Positions 1 to 9,520 of a stretch of DNA of 64,000 nt are shown here, piece by piece. The DNA comes from Cryptomeria japonica (taxonomy: Eukaryota; Streptophyta; Pinopsida; Cupressales; Cupressaceae): positions 38,129,140-38,193,139 of the forward strand of contig NC_081411.1 in the NCBI RefSeq assembly GCF_030272615.1. The letters are read 5' to 3'. The translations under genes were made by a program, and so were the position numbers. The number at the start of each line of letters is the position of its first letter. Position 1 is the stretch's first letter. Under the pieces are notes generated by a model. That model made no database searches. It saw nothing but the letters and a program-made list of their open reading frames with translations, and was not told where the DNA came from.

Positions 1-767
1 AAGCACAAATATGATGAAATGAAATAGTTTACGTGCCTTTAATCAAAGAATTTTTATACGAAATTGAAACCCATTTCAGATTATACTGTCTAGATTCTAA
101 ATATGTAAATTAATTTAAAAATTGATTATTTTAAATATTTTTCATTTAATTTATACTAAATCAGGGTCATAAATTTGAAATATTAACTAATTTTCTTAAT
201 TTAATAACTTATTTATTTTAATGAATTTTGAAAAAAAAATTATATATCATCAATCTACACAAAATTCTTTTCAATTTCAAAAAAAAATTTCAAAAAATAC
301 TAAGTTTACGTCAAATTATGTGGGTCGTCCACGTCAAATTTTTAAAAAGATAATTACGGTCATTAAAAAATTAATTAAAAAAAAACTATTTGAAAAAAAA
401 ATACAGAAAAATATGCTCATCAATCTTCAGTGTGTTACAAACCATTTCCCAAAACGGTTTGAGAAAATAATTTTAATTGTGTCAAAAAGTGTGGGTCGTA
501 CACATGCATGGTATGGTCCTGAAACAGGCATTTTTAAAACATAGTTTTTAGAACTTCATTCAAAAAGTTATTTTTTATTATGTGGGTATTAAAATAAATT
601 AAATATTTGAAAAGTACACTCAGAGAGCTATCTTTTATATTACTGACTTTTTTCAAGATTCAATCTCTAAGTGTTTCAAAATTTAAGCTCAAGTGAGACA
701 AAATCTGAAAAACAGGGAAAACACTTCCACTTTTTGGCCAAAAAGTGGACTCATCTTCTTGCACTGA
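1..767 (-). mobile_element. End fragment of a second element A copy (DNA transposon)
   Basis: This stretch is the near-identical reverse complement of 41,486-42,256, the left end of the complete element A. The match runs from the window edge to a clear break at CTGA followed by CCCC. Beyond that break the two copies have unrelated flanks: copia pol here, LINE ORF1 at 41,485. So the break is the true tip of the transposon (TCAG here, TTAG in the other copy). The body of this copy lies outside the window to the left. Short ORFs inside it are non-coding AT-rich sequence. Confidence 0.85.
732..753. repeat. 22-bp perfect palindrome near element A tip
   Basis: CCACTTTTTGG is followed directly by its own reverse complement. 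The same palindrome lies about 15 bp inside the tip of the other copy (near 41,505-41,526). Its conservation so close to the terminus suggests a role in transposase binding or hairpin formation; that is inference. Confidence 0.7.
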
Positions 768-1880
768 CCCCAATCTTCCATACCTGGGTTTATTTTGATT
801 CACATGTTGTTGTTCTTCAGTCATTGTTGAGTTTAATGATGATGCCGGTGTGACTAGGTCTTCATTCTATACCGGTGCAATCTGTGTCGACTCATTTATA
901 ATCATTTCAACTACCAGTTCTACAGATCTTGATACTCCTCTAAAATGTTCATCTATCTTCACATTAGTACTTTCAATGATTCTCTACAATCTTTTATTAT
1001 AGCATCTATATGCCTTATTTCTAGATGAATAACCAAGAAATATTCCTTCATCACTTCTAGGATCAAATTTATCAATATACTCATCTCTCCTAATATAGCA
1101 TTTCCTTCCAAATATTCTGAAATACTTAAGAGTAGGAGTATGACCAAACCATAGTTCATAAGGTGTCTTACCAATTTCACTTTTGATGTGAGCTCTATTG
1201 AAAGTATAAACCGTTGTATTCACTGCTTCTTTGCAGTACAGATGAGGTAGATTTGCTTTCATCATCATGGTTTTTGTTGCATCCATAATAGTTATGTTCT
1301 TCCCTTCCACAACTCCATTTTGCTGGGGTGTCTGGGGTGCTGATAGTTGTCTTTTGATTCCATTCACTTTACAAAATGCATTAAATTCTCTAGATATAAA
1401 TTCTCCTCCTTGATTTGATCTCAAACATTTGATTTTCTTTCCAGTTTCATTCTCTACCATTGCCTTGTATATATTAGATTTCCCAAAAGCTTCTAATTTC
1501 TCCCTGAGAAAAGTAACCCAACACATTCTAGAATAATCATCAATTATTAGCATAAAGTATCTATCATCTTGTAGACTTCTTGTTCTTGTTGGACCACATA
1601 AATTAGTATGAATTAAATCAAGAGTATTATTAGATTTCTTAGAAATGTTGTTAAATGTTGTTCTAACTTGCTTTCCCATTTACCATTCCTTACATACCGG
1701 ATTATGAGGTTTCACAATATTAGGTAAATCCCTTACTGCCTTAGTAGAACTGATCTTTACAATGCAATCAAAATTCACATGAAAGAGTCTTTTATGCCAT
1801 AACCAACTTTCATCAATGTGTGCAATCAAGTATGTCTTATCACTGGTATTCAAGTGAAAGATATTACCTTTAGTCTAATT
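768..1880 (-). pseudogene. copia pol remnant: pre-integrase and integrase core
   Basis: Reads as gag-pre-integrase (WLWHKRLFHVNFD) followed by a copia integrase (rve) core: IHTNLCGP, a DDYSR motif, LRSNQGGEF, then PQQNGVVEGKN. In copia integrases the first two catalytic aspartates lie in HTD and LRSD. Both are Asn here, and only the glutamate of NGVVE remains. The zinc-binding CKEC is CKEW followed by a stop. A 231-codon open frame (984-1,679) covers the core. Downstream pol linker continues to 768, where the DNA transposon tip cuts it off. The enzyme would have inserted the cDNA; this copy cannot. Confidence 0.9.
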
Positions 1881-2045
1881 ACTGGTTACAATCTCCAATC
1901 CAATTTTGTTTATATTTTGAATTTCACTAACCTTCTCTTTTGCTTTCTTATTTGATCCTACATTACCCACTGGTGGATTTCTACTTCTACAGAACTTAGC
2001 AATATGTCCAACCTTAATACATGCATAATATGTAACATTGTTCCT

Positions 2046-2240
2046 TCAAATTTCTTTTCTAAAACCGGTGAAATTACTTGACCTACATTGATTAGCCATA
2101 TGTCTAGATTTTCCATATGCATAGCTTTTAACATTGATTCTGCAATATTTTGTTTTATGGCCAAACTTATTGCATTTAGAACATTTACCGAGAGTAGAAT
2201 CGGTGTTTTGATTTTCTCTATTTCTATATTGCGTAGCCAT
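2046..2240 (-). pseudogene. copia gag CCHC zinc knuckle
   Basis: The frame holds CSKCNKFGHKTKYC, a perfect C-x2-C-x4-H-x4-C nucleic-acid-binding knuckle of retrotransposon nucleocapsid. A second, degraded knuckle (GKSRHMANQC) follows. It lies between the coiled-coil part of gag on the right and pre-integrase on the left, as expected for copia Gag-Pol. Frames are broken on both sides. Confidence 0.85.
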
Positions 2241-2414
2241 GCGACCAAATGTATTGTAAACAAAACATCTACCATTTAATTTATAAGCATTAAAATGCCT
2301 TACCAGTGCCTTATGGTTTTGATCTTCATTAGCAGTACCGAAACTCTGTCCTTGCTCAAATCCAAGTCCACTAGAATTTCCAATCTGCCTTTGACTCTTC
2401 AGTAACTCATCTAG

Positions 2415-2915
2415 CTATGCTAAGCTAATCTTGAATTTTGCTTTGTACTCACTTGCAGTAATTAAGTCTTCTCTAAGAATTATCATTTTTCTTTCAAGCT
2501 CTTGTTCATTACTTAGGGATTGTACCAAATCAGTTCTCAACATATCATTTTCATGAACCGAACTACCACATTCTTCAAATTCATTCTTTAGGGATACAGT
2601 GAGATTTTCTTCCTTCTTCTTTCTATCCTCAATCTCCTTAGACATTCTCATAGTTATAAGTTCCATTTCAGTTTTCATAACCATGTTCTCCCGACTCAAT
2701 TTCTGACATTGTTCCTTAAGTGCATCTTTCTCTTCATCATACCGACTTTGCAAAAGTTCCTTCCTCCTAGCTTGAACAGATGATAGCCTCTCTTGTAGGA
2801 CAAGAATGAATTCCTTAGCAGAATTCAATTCATCTTGTAGCTTTAAGTTTTTCAACATTTCAACATCATAATCTTCAATTTCCATTTCAAGTTGCTTCTC
2901 CAAAGCCATATCCAT
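2415..2915 (-). pseudogene. copia gag coiled-coil segment
   Basis: A 166-codon open frame beginning MDMALEKQLEMEIEDYD is rich in Glu, Lys and Leu with clear heptad spacing throughout, so it should form a long coiled coil. It sits about 70 bp inside the PBS and 5' LTR, the place of copia gag, but lacks a recognisable UBN2 capsid domain. It is probably a Gag part retained after internal loss. I cannot assign it to a family domain beyond that. Confidence 0.55.
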
Positions 2916-2968
2916 GGATTCCAGTTTTTAGATCTTCCTCAAGTTGTTAAACTTCCTTTGAGGCACAA

Positions 2969-2981
2969 AGCTCTAATACCA
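2969..2981 (-). promoter_or_regulatory. copia primer-binding site (tRNA-iMet type)
   Basis: On the minus strand TGGTATTAGAGC lies two bases after the LTR end. It matches the initiator-methionine PBS (TGGTATCAGAGC) with one change and fixes the orientation of the element. Confidence 0.85.
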
Positions 2982-2983
2982 AT

Positions 2984-3915
2984 TGTTGGAAACCAATAAC
3001 ACTGAGATGGGGGTGAATCAATGTTATACTAGAATGATAAGTTTTAGCCTTATTAAAACATGCATGCACCAACTGGTATACCGGTACATATAGAATTGAA
3101 AGAAGTAAAGCAACCAATAAGCCAATCAAATAAATAAGAACCATAACACACAAATTTATATGTGGAAAAACTCAAAAAGGAAAAACCACAATGGAATTTG
3201 TTACCCACAATATCAATCCACTAGCCATATGAAGATATATTACAAAATATGAGGGGCCTACACTTGCAAGAAGGCTTACAGCGTAGAGCACACTGCTCAA
3301 TCTTAAAAGGAGTCTCATTGACTACATAAAATTATAAACTACAATCCAAAGAAGTGTGAACTGCTAAGATAGCATCTTCTATGCCAGAATATAGTTCCGG
3401 TTTAAGCTTTGTTTGTTCTAGTCTGAAACTCTAAACCCTTTAGTGGAATAACCCTTACAATAATTTTCTCACATACATGATCCCTCTGATATGTTTCACA
3501 TCATATTACATTCGCATCATGATTTATCTCTTTTTCTTTTTTTTGAAAATGATCTATCAAACTATCCTATATACCCTATACAAATTTACATGCGTTATGT
3601 CGACTTACAAAGATATATACAATATCAAATTTCATGTCAACCAGATAACATAGATGCATAAACATTAAAATCAATTGTCGATGCTGGATCCAAGATATGT
3701 TGGCCTCCAATACGAATGACCTTTACTAAACCATGTCGGCCTGCATTAACGGTGACAAAAGAAATCCTTTTGCCCTGTTGGTGCCTGTGTCGTGAAGTAT
3801 CTGTGAAGTGCCTTCTGGTACACCATAGAACCTAAACACGAAGCTGACACACAAAACCATGTTGCCATCAATGATAACATAGTGAAACCAACCAATTGAG
3901 TGTCAATTGCCAACA
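2984..3915 (-). repeat. copia 5' LTR
   Basis: Bounded by TGTTGG at one end and CCAACA at the other, forming a 6-bp terminal inverted repeat. The left border is fixed by the adjacent PBS. The right border is inferred from the CCAACA terminus. Its U5 part is clearly related to the copia LTR tail at 59,400-59,805 (shared stretches in the opposite orientation around AACACTGAGA and the ATAAATTTGTG region). Confidence 0.75.
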
Positions 3916-4429
3916 AAGTATTTTGGTCATACTCGAATCTAGATTTATATTTAACATGTTGAGAGTAAGGTTTGATTGGTTTTGTGATGCCCTCTTGACA
4001 CTTGCTAATAGGGCCTTTTCCTTCGTATCCAATTCTCTAGATAATTTTGAATCCATTGTCATACTACTCTGTGGGGATAGTGATATTTGAAGCTGTTGCT
4101 TTGATTTCTTCTTCATCTTTGTATAGCCAATCAAGGATGTCTTTTTCTTCAGTTTCTTTAGATAATGTTCCAGCTCTGACAAATTTTTCATTAAATATTT
4201 CAATAGGTTTTTATTGGATTTGTGTTTTTGCATTTTTTGGTTTTCCATGACTTTCGAGAAAGTTGTAAAGTTTGCAAAAAATACTTTTGCATTCCTGCAT
4301 CATTTAATTTTTTTCTTAAAACTTTACAAAGTGGTTGCATATAATGTCCCTTGAGATGCTTTGGCAAGAGATAATGCTTCTCTGTTATGAAGAACCCTTG
4401 CATCTTGAGATAGTTTCAAATTGTTGCAA
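3916..4429 (-). pseudogene. gypsy-1 post-protease linker, not recognised
   Basis: Broken minus-strand frames (longest 3,868-4,248, Lys/Ser/Asn-rich) continue from the retropepsin of gypsy-1. No reverse-transcriptase motif is visible. It is probably the protease-RT spacer of gypsy-1, truncated by the copia insertion, but could be unrelated sequence. Confidence 0.35.
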
Positions 4430-5288
4430 TACTGACTAGAATCTACTGATATGGTATTTCTTGTCCATTATGAGAAAATTCGACATATTGATGATATGTC
4501 AATCGAACTCCTTGCATATCATGAATCCATGGTCTACCCAAAAGAATGTTGTAAGAGAAATTTTAGTCCAAGACTTGAGAAACTGTATCTCTCTCAACTA
4601 GTCCTATTTTGAGTTGTAAAACCATTGTTCCCCTAGAAGAGAGTTCTTCTTCATCATAAGCCTTGATTTATATTTTCTTTTTAGGATCTAATGCATTTTC
4701 TAAATATCCCAAAGATTTTAACAAACTTAATGCACAAATATTTAAGCCAACTCCTCCATCTATAATAATAGATTTGACGTGGGTTGTATGAATAGTTACC
4801 TGAATGTGTAAGGCATCATTATGGGGATGTTGCAATGATACATCATCATGTTTTGTGAATGATAAGCAATGAGGGGCTATGAGATGCCCCACCATGTTTT
4901 GAAATTGATCAACATCCAAGTCCTTAGAGACTATTGTTTCCACTAGAGCCTTTTCCAATATCTCCTTACACATAGGTGAGATTTTTAAGAGCTCTACGAT
5001 TTATTTTTTTGTGGCTGTTTTCTTCAATTTATCTACTAAGTTATACTACGTCAAGGTAGAGGTTGTCTTATTTGTTAAACCTAGGAACATTACCTTAGCC
5101 TTACTCCTTGTAATGGAATGCACTATTTCTATAGGTATTTTATCTTTAACAATGATGGCATTCACCACATTGTCATATGTAGAGGTATAGCTTACCTTTT
5201 CTTTGCCCTTTTCATCTAGTGAATTGGATGGTCCACCCTTTTCATAGTTAGGGAACGGAGCTTTGAAGGGTAAATGTGATTCATTCAT
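4430..5288 (-). pseudogene. gypsy-1 retropepsin (aspartic protease)
   Basis: Minus-strand frames read KSIIIDGGVGLNICALSLLK, where the Asp-Gly-Gly replaces the usual D-S/T-G of retropepsins. Then comes SYNILLGRPWIHDMQG, the conserved C-terminal strand of gypsy proteases. Just upstream (about 5,290-5,400) a degraded FHRNKGHQTNDC is the H-x4-H-x4-C part of the gag zinc finger. Internal stops at several points mean no functional protease is made. It would process Gag-Pol in the virus-like particle. Confidence 0.88.
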
Positions 5289-5594
5289 TTTGTGGCCATC
5301 CTCTTTGATAACCTTATTATCAATTAAATCTTGGATATGATGTTTTAACCTTTGACAATCATTAGTTTGATGTCCCTTGTTTCTATGAAAATCTCAAAAA
5401 TGGTTGTCATTCTACCAACCAGGCTTACTCTTGGGTTCAAAATCTCTTGCTTCTGGTAATTTGATTAATTTGTTTGCAAGAAGCATTTTTAGTGCCGATT
5501 CTAATGGTTCCCCAATGTTGGTAAATTTTATTCAAGCATTGGAAGAGAAAGGTTTTGGTTTAACATTTTCCTGGTTATTCACTGGTGCTCGACT

Positions 5595-6299
5595 TCAGAT
5601 ATTGAAAATAGGTTTTTTTATTTTACCACCATTGTTATCAAGTACTCCCTCATTAGTAACATTTATGTTCTTTGACCAAAATTTTGGATTATCATTGTGG
5701 TTGTAATTGTTGTTGTTTTTGTTATTGTTGTGGTTGTTTAGTTTCAACTCTCCTTTCTTGATCATAGCATCCTCTATTCTTAAACCATTTTCAATCATAT
5801 TTGCAAAACTAGGAGGACATTGTAACTTGAGTGCATAACTCATCTCACTAGTATGATTGTCAATGAAGATATCTATTTTCTCTTGATTTGGCACTAGTCT
5901 AGGGTACCTATAAAATAGTCATCACCATAGTTGTAAAAAGATCATGAAAGAATCCCCATTCTTTTTTTTGATGTTACACAAATCCAACATCCCTATCTCC
6001 TGTTGTATGTAATATGAGTATTGTGAGATGAATTTGTTCACAAGCTCCTCAAATGATCTAATACTAGGTGGTAATTTAGAGAACCATTCCATTGATTGTC
6101 CACTCAAACTTTTGGGAAATAAACGCATGAGATAGGTTTCACTGTGTGCAAATTCCATACTCATGGAACATAATTCCCTATTGTGATCTTGAGGATCCAT
6201 TTTCCCATCATATTTATCATATTTTTGGATTTCACAATGTTGTGGGAATGGTATCATTTTCAAACTCTTGTCAAAAGGATATGGACAAATATCCTCCAA
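5595..6299 (-). pseudogene. gypsy-1 retrotransposon gag domain
   Basis: The frame starting near 6,299 reads CPYPFDKSLKMIPFP, YDKYDGKMDP, LMRLFPKSLSGQSMEWFSKL and QYSYYIQQ, typical of the plant retrotrans_gag domain. It continues after a frame break as an Asn-rich tail (from 5,894). Gag forms the particle shell. The homologous gag of gypsy-2 at 13,505-15,262 is longer and almost open. This copy has a stop/frameshift around 5,895-5,925. Confidence 0.88.
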
Positions 6300-6476
6300 G
6301 GAATATCTTTTAGAACTTGTTCAATTCTGCATATCCTGTATCTATTGTTGCAAATTTTCCATTTATTGAGTGAGAGTTAATAGAGGATTATCAACATGGG
6401 TTCTCCTTGTATCCTCATGAGTTATTTTGTCACCATGATCCCTTCTTGTTTCATCTTGGTTCTTTGTGGTATCATA

Positions 6477-7095
6477 CTAGTCTCCTCTAGCATCACTATT
6501 AACTTGATTTATGTTTTTGTCATCTTCGTCATTGTTATGTTGAGTACAACTTGATTCGGTGTCTTGTCTTAGGAATTCAAGATCAAAATTTTGAGGCAAT
6601 TTAGCCTCTGATTTTGCCAAGATCAAAAAGTACCTTTTTTTTTGGTTTTCTAACATTCTTTCCATGATTTTGTCAAATTAAGGATCTTGTTGAATTTCTC
6701 TAATGGTTACATTAATTTCTTTGTCTTCTATATCTGAGTATACAAATTGATGGTAAGAAGGATTTGCCTCCTCCATTTCTTGTTGTCATTTCAATTGCTT
6801 GTGTTGAGCTCTAGTCCAAACTGGTATTGAATGTTTTCGAGATGTGACTCAATAGGTGATCACTTGTTCAGGTAAATATGCTAAGTTGATTCTACCACTT
6901 CTATTGGTACATTGAGATAAATTGTCTCTTTCTTGAAAATCATGTTCTTGTAATTGAACCAAAATATCATCCTTAGAAGATTCTAGTAGGCATTCCATCT
7001 TACAACCCCTTCCCATAGATATGGTAGAAGTTGAATATCCTGAAGAACCTATTTACTTTATGGCCCCTAGATGTCCTTGTCCACCTAGACCCATA
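6477..7095 (-). pseudogene. gypsy-1 gag N-terminal region
   Basis: Several in-frame stops break an acidic, Asn/Asp-rich leader that matches the N-terminal gag region of gypsy-2 in layout (FDKIMERMLENQKKRYFLIL here versus FNRLVEKIMKRDRQYFLQVM there). The homology is convincing by position and wording, but function is unknown beyond being part of Gag. Confidence 0.7.
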
Positions 7096-7112
7096 CAACT
7101 TAGAATGATTAA

Positions 7113-7924
7113 TGTTTATGGTGAAAATGGATAACAACAATGTTGAAAGACTATATGAATTCAACCACAAAACCCTAGCCTAACAATCAAGAAAGATCCA
7201 CCATAACCTATGAAGATTACCTAAGATAATGCAAATCAAATGAAATCACAAAGATTATACCATTACATGTCCAATAGGGTTTTGGATCTCCATTCTTCCT
7301 ATCTCCATTGATCTTGCTTGATATATTTGCTCTCAGATTTTATGTGTGCACAAGAGCTCAACAAAGAATGGAAATGTGGTTGCAAGTAGGATCGCATATG
7401 AAAGTCCAAAGCGTAGTCGGGGCTGAATGCATAGTGAGGGTAATCAATTGATTAGGATGCATAGATTGATTAGGGTTGATAATGAAAGAAGTATCCTCTT
7501 ATATAGAAGACACTATATGAAATGGAGGGATAAGATTGAGAGGTGTAAAAAGAGGTCGGCTATGATTAGAGGGTAGGTAAAGAAAATAATAAAATAATGA
7601 AAGGAGTAGGTAGTGTAGGAATTAAGAGATGAACGACATGTGTCATGGGTAGAAAAGGTTAATGAATTAATTAAATAAATAAAGATTTATTTAATTAATA
7701 GAAGAAGTGGGATCAATTAAATAAATAAGATATTTATTTAATTTAGGAAAAGGACAATTTAAATAAATAAATGTATTTATTTAAATGAGAAATAAGGCTA
7801 GAAGAGGATAAATGAATTAATTAAATAGATAAAGATTTATTTAATTAATAGATGAATTAGGCTAAAATAATTAATTAAATAAAAATATTTATTTAATTAG
7901 ACTGGACAATTTTAGGTGTCTACA
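7113..7924 (-). repeat. gypsy-2 3' LTR
   Basis: Begins TGTTTATGG and ends GGTGTCTACA on the plus strand (TG...CA ends), with the other copy at 17,883. Internally it has runs of ATTAATTAAATAAATA and a TATA-like TCTATATAAGAGG on the minus strand near 7,494-7,506 that could drive element transcription. The outside base pairs ATTAA are the target-site duplication. Confidence 0.95.
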
Positions 7925-7939
7925 TTTTGCCCCTCTTTG
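7925..7939 (-). promoter_or_regulatory. gypsy-2 polypurine tract
   Basis: Minus strand AAAGAGGGGCAAAA lies directly before TGTAGACACC, the first bases of the LTR. This is the plus-strand priming site of LTR retrotransposons. The same tract occurs before the LTRs at 27,090 and (as AGAGAGGGGCAAGA) at 23,807. Confidence 0.88.
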
Positions 7940-8176
7940 AGACAATGCAGCTTGTTGCATTGTTTCAAAGAAGATAATATGAACTGATACAAAGTTGCCC
8001 CAAGATGGGAATGATATGCCCCCTCGAGAGATTGGATGAATATGTCTAGAAAGATCAGAGACAATCTCTTGATAAGAAAGATGGAATATAATGGACTGAC
8101 CGGATAAAGTGACAGAGTCACGAGATAATGAAGACTGACTTGGGAAATGAGGACTAGGGATAGGGCTAGGGTAGTC

Positions 8177-8185
8177 TATAAAATA
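8177..8185 (+). promoter_or_regulatory. TATA box of the captured PMD gene
   Basis: TATAAAATA lies 98 bp upstream of the ATG, on the strand opposite to the host retroelement. A homologous TATA-plus-leader is found on the minus strand at 26,795-26,805 in another element, so the promoter was carried together with the gene. Confidence 0.6.
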
Positions 8186-8274
8186 GACCATGAGGGGAGT
8201 GCATCCTCATTGTCATCCACACATCCAAGAGATCAGAGTGCCGAGAGAAAATAGAGTAGCAGCAGTCAGCAGCG

Positions 8275-9520
8275 ATGGCTTTGATTCACAGATTTGAACG
8301 CGTTCGCCGATTTCAGAGGCCAGCAGATGCAGGAGAGCTGGTAAGTATCACAAAACATCCTTGTAATTTTCCACATTAATTGTTATCATAAATGCATGTT
8401 AGGTAGTGCAGTAAATGCTCTTTTGGTATGTCTAGAAAAATGTCAAAAATGCTTAGGCGCGTCTATGCTAGTGCCAGGCATGACTGTGTCATGAATGTGT
8501 GTTTATGTCTTTAATGTCAACTCGATAGTTATGTGATGAACATACATTGTCGATTGGATAAGCTATTGAGAGGATACACTCAAGCAAGTCCTGTAGGGAA
8601 GACTAAAATAGAAAATAGGGCTAGGATTGACAATTCTGTGATAGAACATACGTTGCCAATTATGAAACTACTCAAAAGGATACACTCAAGCAGAGGCCCT
8701 AGGATAAGATAGATCAAGACACTTTGTGATGAATAGGGAGTACCAAGATAAAGTACTTTGTGATGAACAGGGAGTACTAAAAAAAAGAGTAGCACTTTGT
8801 GGTGAATAGTGAGTGCAAATGTGAGCAATACTTTGTGATGAATAGTGAGTGCAAAAGTGAGCAGCACTTTGTGATGAACAGGGAGTGCAAACATGTAGTA
8901 CTTTGTGATGAATAGGGAGTACCACTAGGATAAACAACAACACTTTGTGATGAACAATGAGTGTCACTAGGATAGAGTATCATAAGCACTAGGATTATAA
9001 GCAACATTTTGTGATGAACAGTGAATGCTAATTTGACTGACAAAGCTGATTTGGTTGACTGCAGGAGTATCTACCTATGCTAGAGTCACGAGAGAGATTC
9101 TCATCGACTCAGAGTTTACGACCGGAGCTTACATTTGAGGATAGGGTAGCAATTGAGGTTATGGGTTTGTGATTCATTCTATATGTGCTTGCGTTTTGGG
9201 CGAACATGGGATTGCTAACTGCACTGGCTAAGAGATGGCACTCAGAGACTTGTAGTTTTCAATTGTCGATGGGTGAGATGAAAGTCACCTTGGAGGATGT
9301 ATACAGGATATTGAGGATACCGATTGATAGGGAGTTAGTTCCTTACAATCAAGACAGAGACAGATGCACTAAGATGAATGTTCCAGGATCCAAAATTGGA
9401 GATGAGGGTTGGACGCGTGGCATGGGACACAATGGCATAGACAGGATTGGCGCTAGCGGTGGTGTTGGTAGGAGTGATCAGTGGGTTCCATTGTATCAGT
9501 TTTGTACCATTTTTGTATGA
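8275..9520 (+). pseudogene. Captured plant mobile domain (PMD) gene, truncated
   Basis: Exon 1 (8,275-8,340) encodes 22 residues from MALIHRFERV to a clean GTAAGT donor. A 724-bp intron ends TGCAG at 9,064, phase 0. Exon 2 carries EYLPMLESRERF, an in-frame TGA at 9,170, then LLTALAKRWHSETCSFQLS, GEMKVTLEDVYRI and PIDRELV, the hallmark N-terminal block of the PMD (aminotransferase-like, MAIN/MAIL-type) family. After about 9,385 the reading loses family resemblance and ends at 9,520, so over half of the domain is gone. PMD proteins act in the nucleus in silencing and genome stability and are known to occur inside Ty3/gypsy elements. Orientation is antisense to gypsy-2, between integrase tail and 3' LTR. 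Confidence 0.8.
8721..9030 (+). repeat. Degenerate tandem repeat in the PMD intron
   Basis: Eight copies of a unit containing ACTTTGTGATGAACAGGGAG start at about 8,721, 8,755, 8,794, 8,830, 8,866, 8,900, 8,942 and 9,005. Spacing is 34-42 bp except the last (63). Unit bodies vary. Overlapping minus-strand ORFs with repeated HHKVL peptides are a by-product of this repeat, not proteins. Confidence 0.88.

Larger units (their letters stand above)
768..3915 (-). mobile_element. Truncated Ty1/copia retrotransposon
   Basis: Read on the minus strand this has a 5' LTR, a tRNA-iMet primer-binding site, a gag with coiled coil and CCHC knuckle, a gag-pre-integrase segment and an integrase core, in the order typical of copia. 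Reverse transcriptase and the 3' LTR are missing because the element A copy at 1-767 interrupts pol. Many stops and frameshifts show it is dead. Its 5' LTR abuts gypsy-1 at 3,916, so the copia inserted into that older element. Confidence 0.9.
3916..7112 (-). mobile_element. Ty3/gypsy fragment gypsy-1 (gag-protease)
   Basis: On the minus strand it runs from the N-terminal gag region through retrotransposon gag, a zinc-finger spacer and retropepsin to an unrecognised linker, where the copia LTR cuts it. Domain order and wording match gypsy-2 (shared CPYPFDKS, DGGVGLNIC and ILLGxPWIH motifs), so the two are related families at clear divergence. Numerous stops and frameshifts. Its right border is the gypsy-2 LTR. 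Confidence 0.88.

Noticed and set aside
221-544. 107-codon plus-strand ORF
   Set aside because: Lys/Asn/Ile-rich frame in the AT-rich end of element A. The counterpart in the other copy keeps only 74 codons and shows no known domain.
8721-9030. Possible CRISPR-like array
   Set aside because: Repeats are degenerate, spacers are similar to one another and the locus is plant retroelement DNA.
8580-9043. Minus-strand ORFs with repeated HHKVL/SSQS peptides
   Set aside because: Three overlapping frames all derive from the tandem DNA repeat in the PMD intron; no start context or homology.
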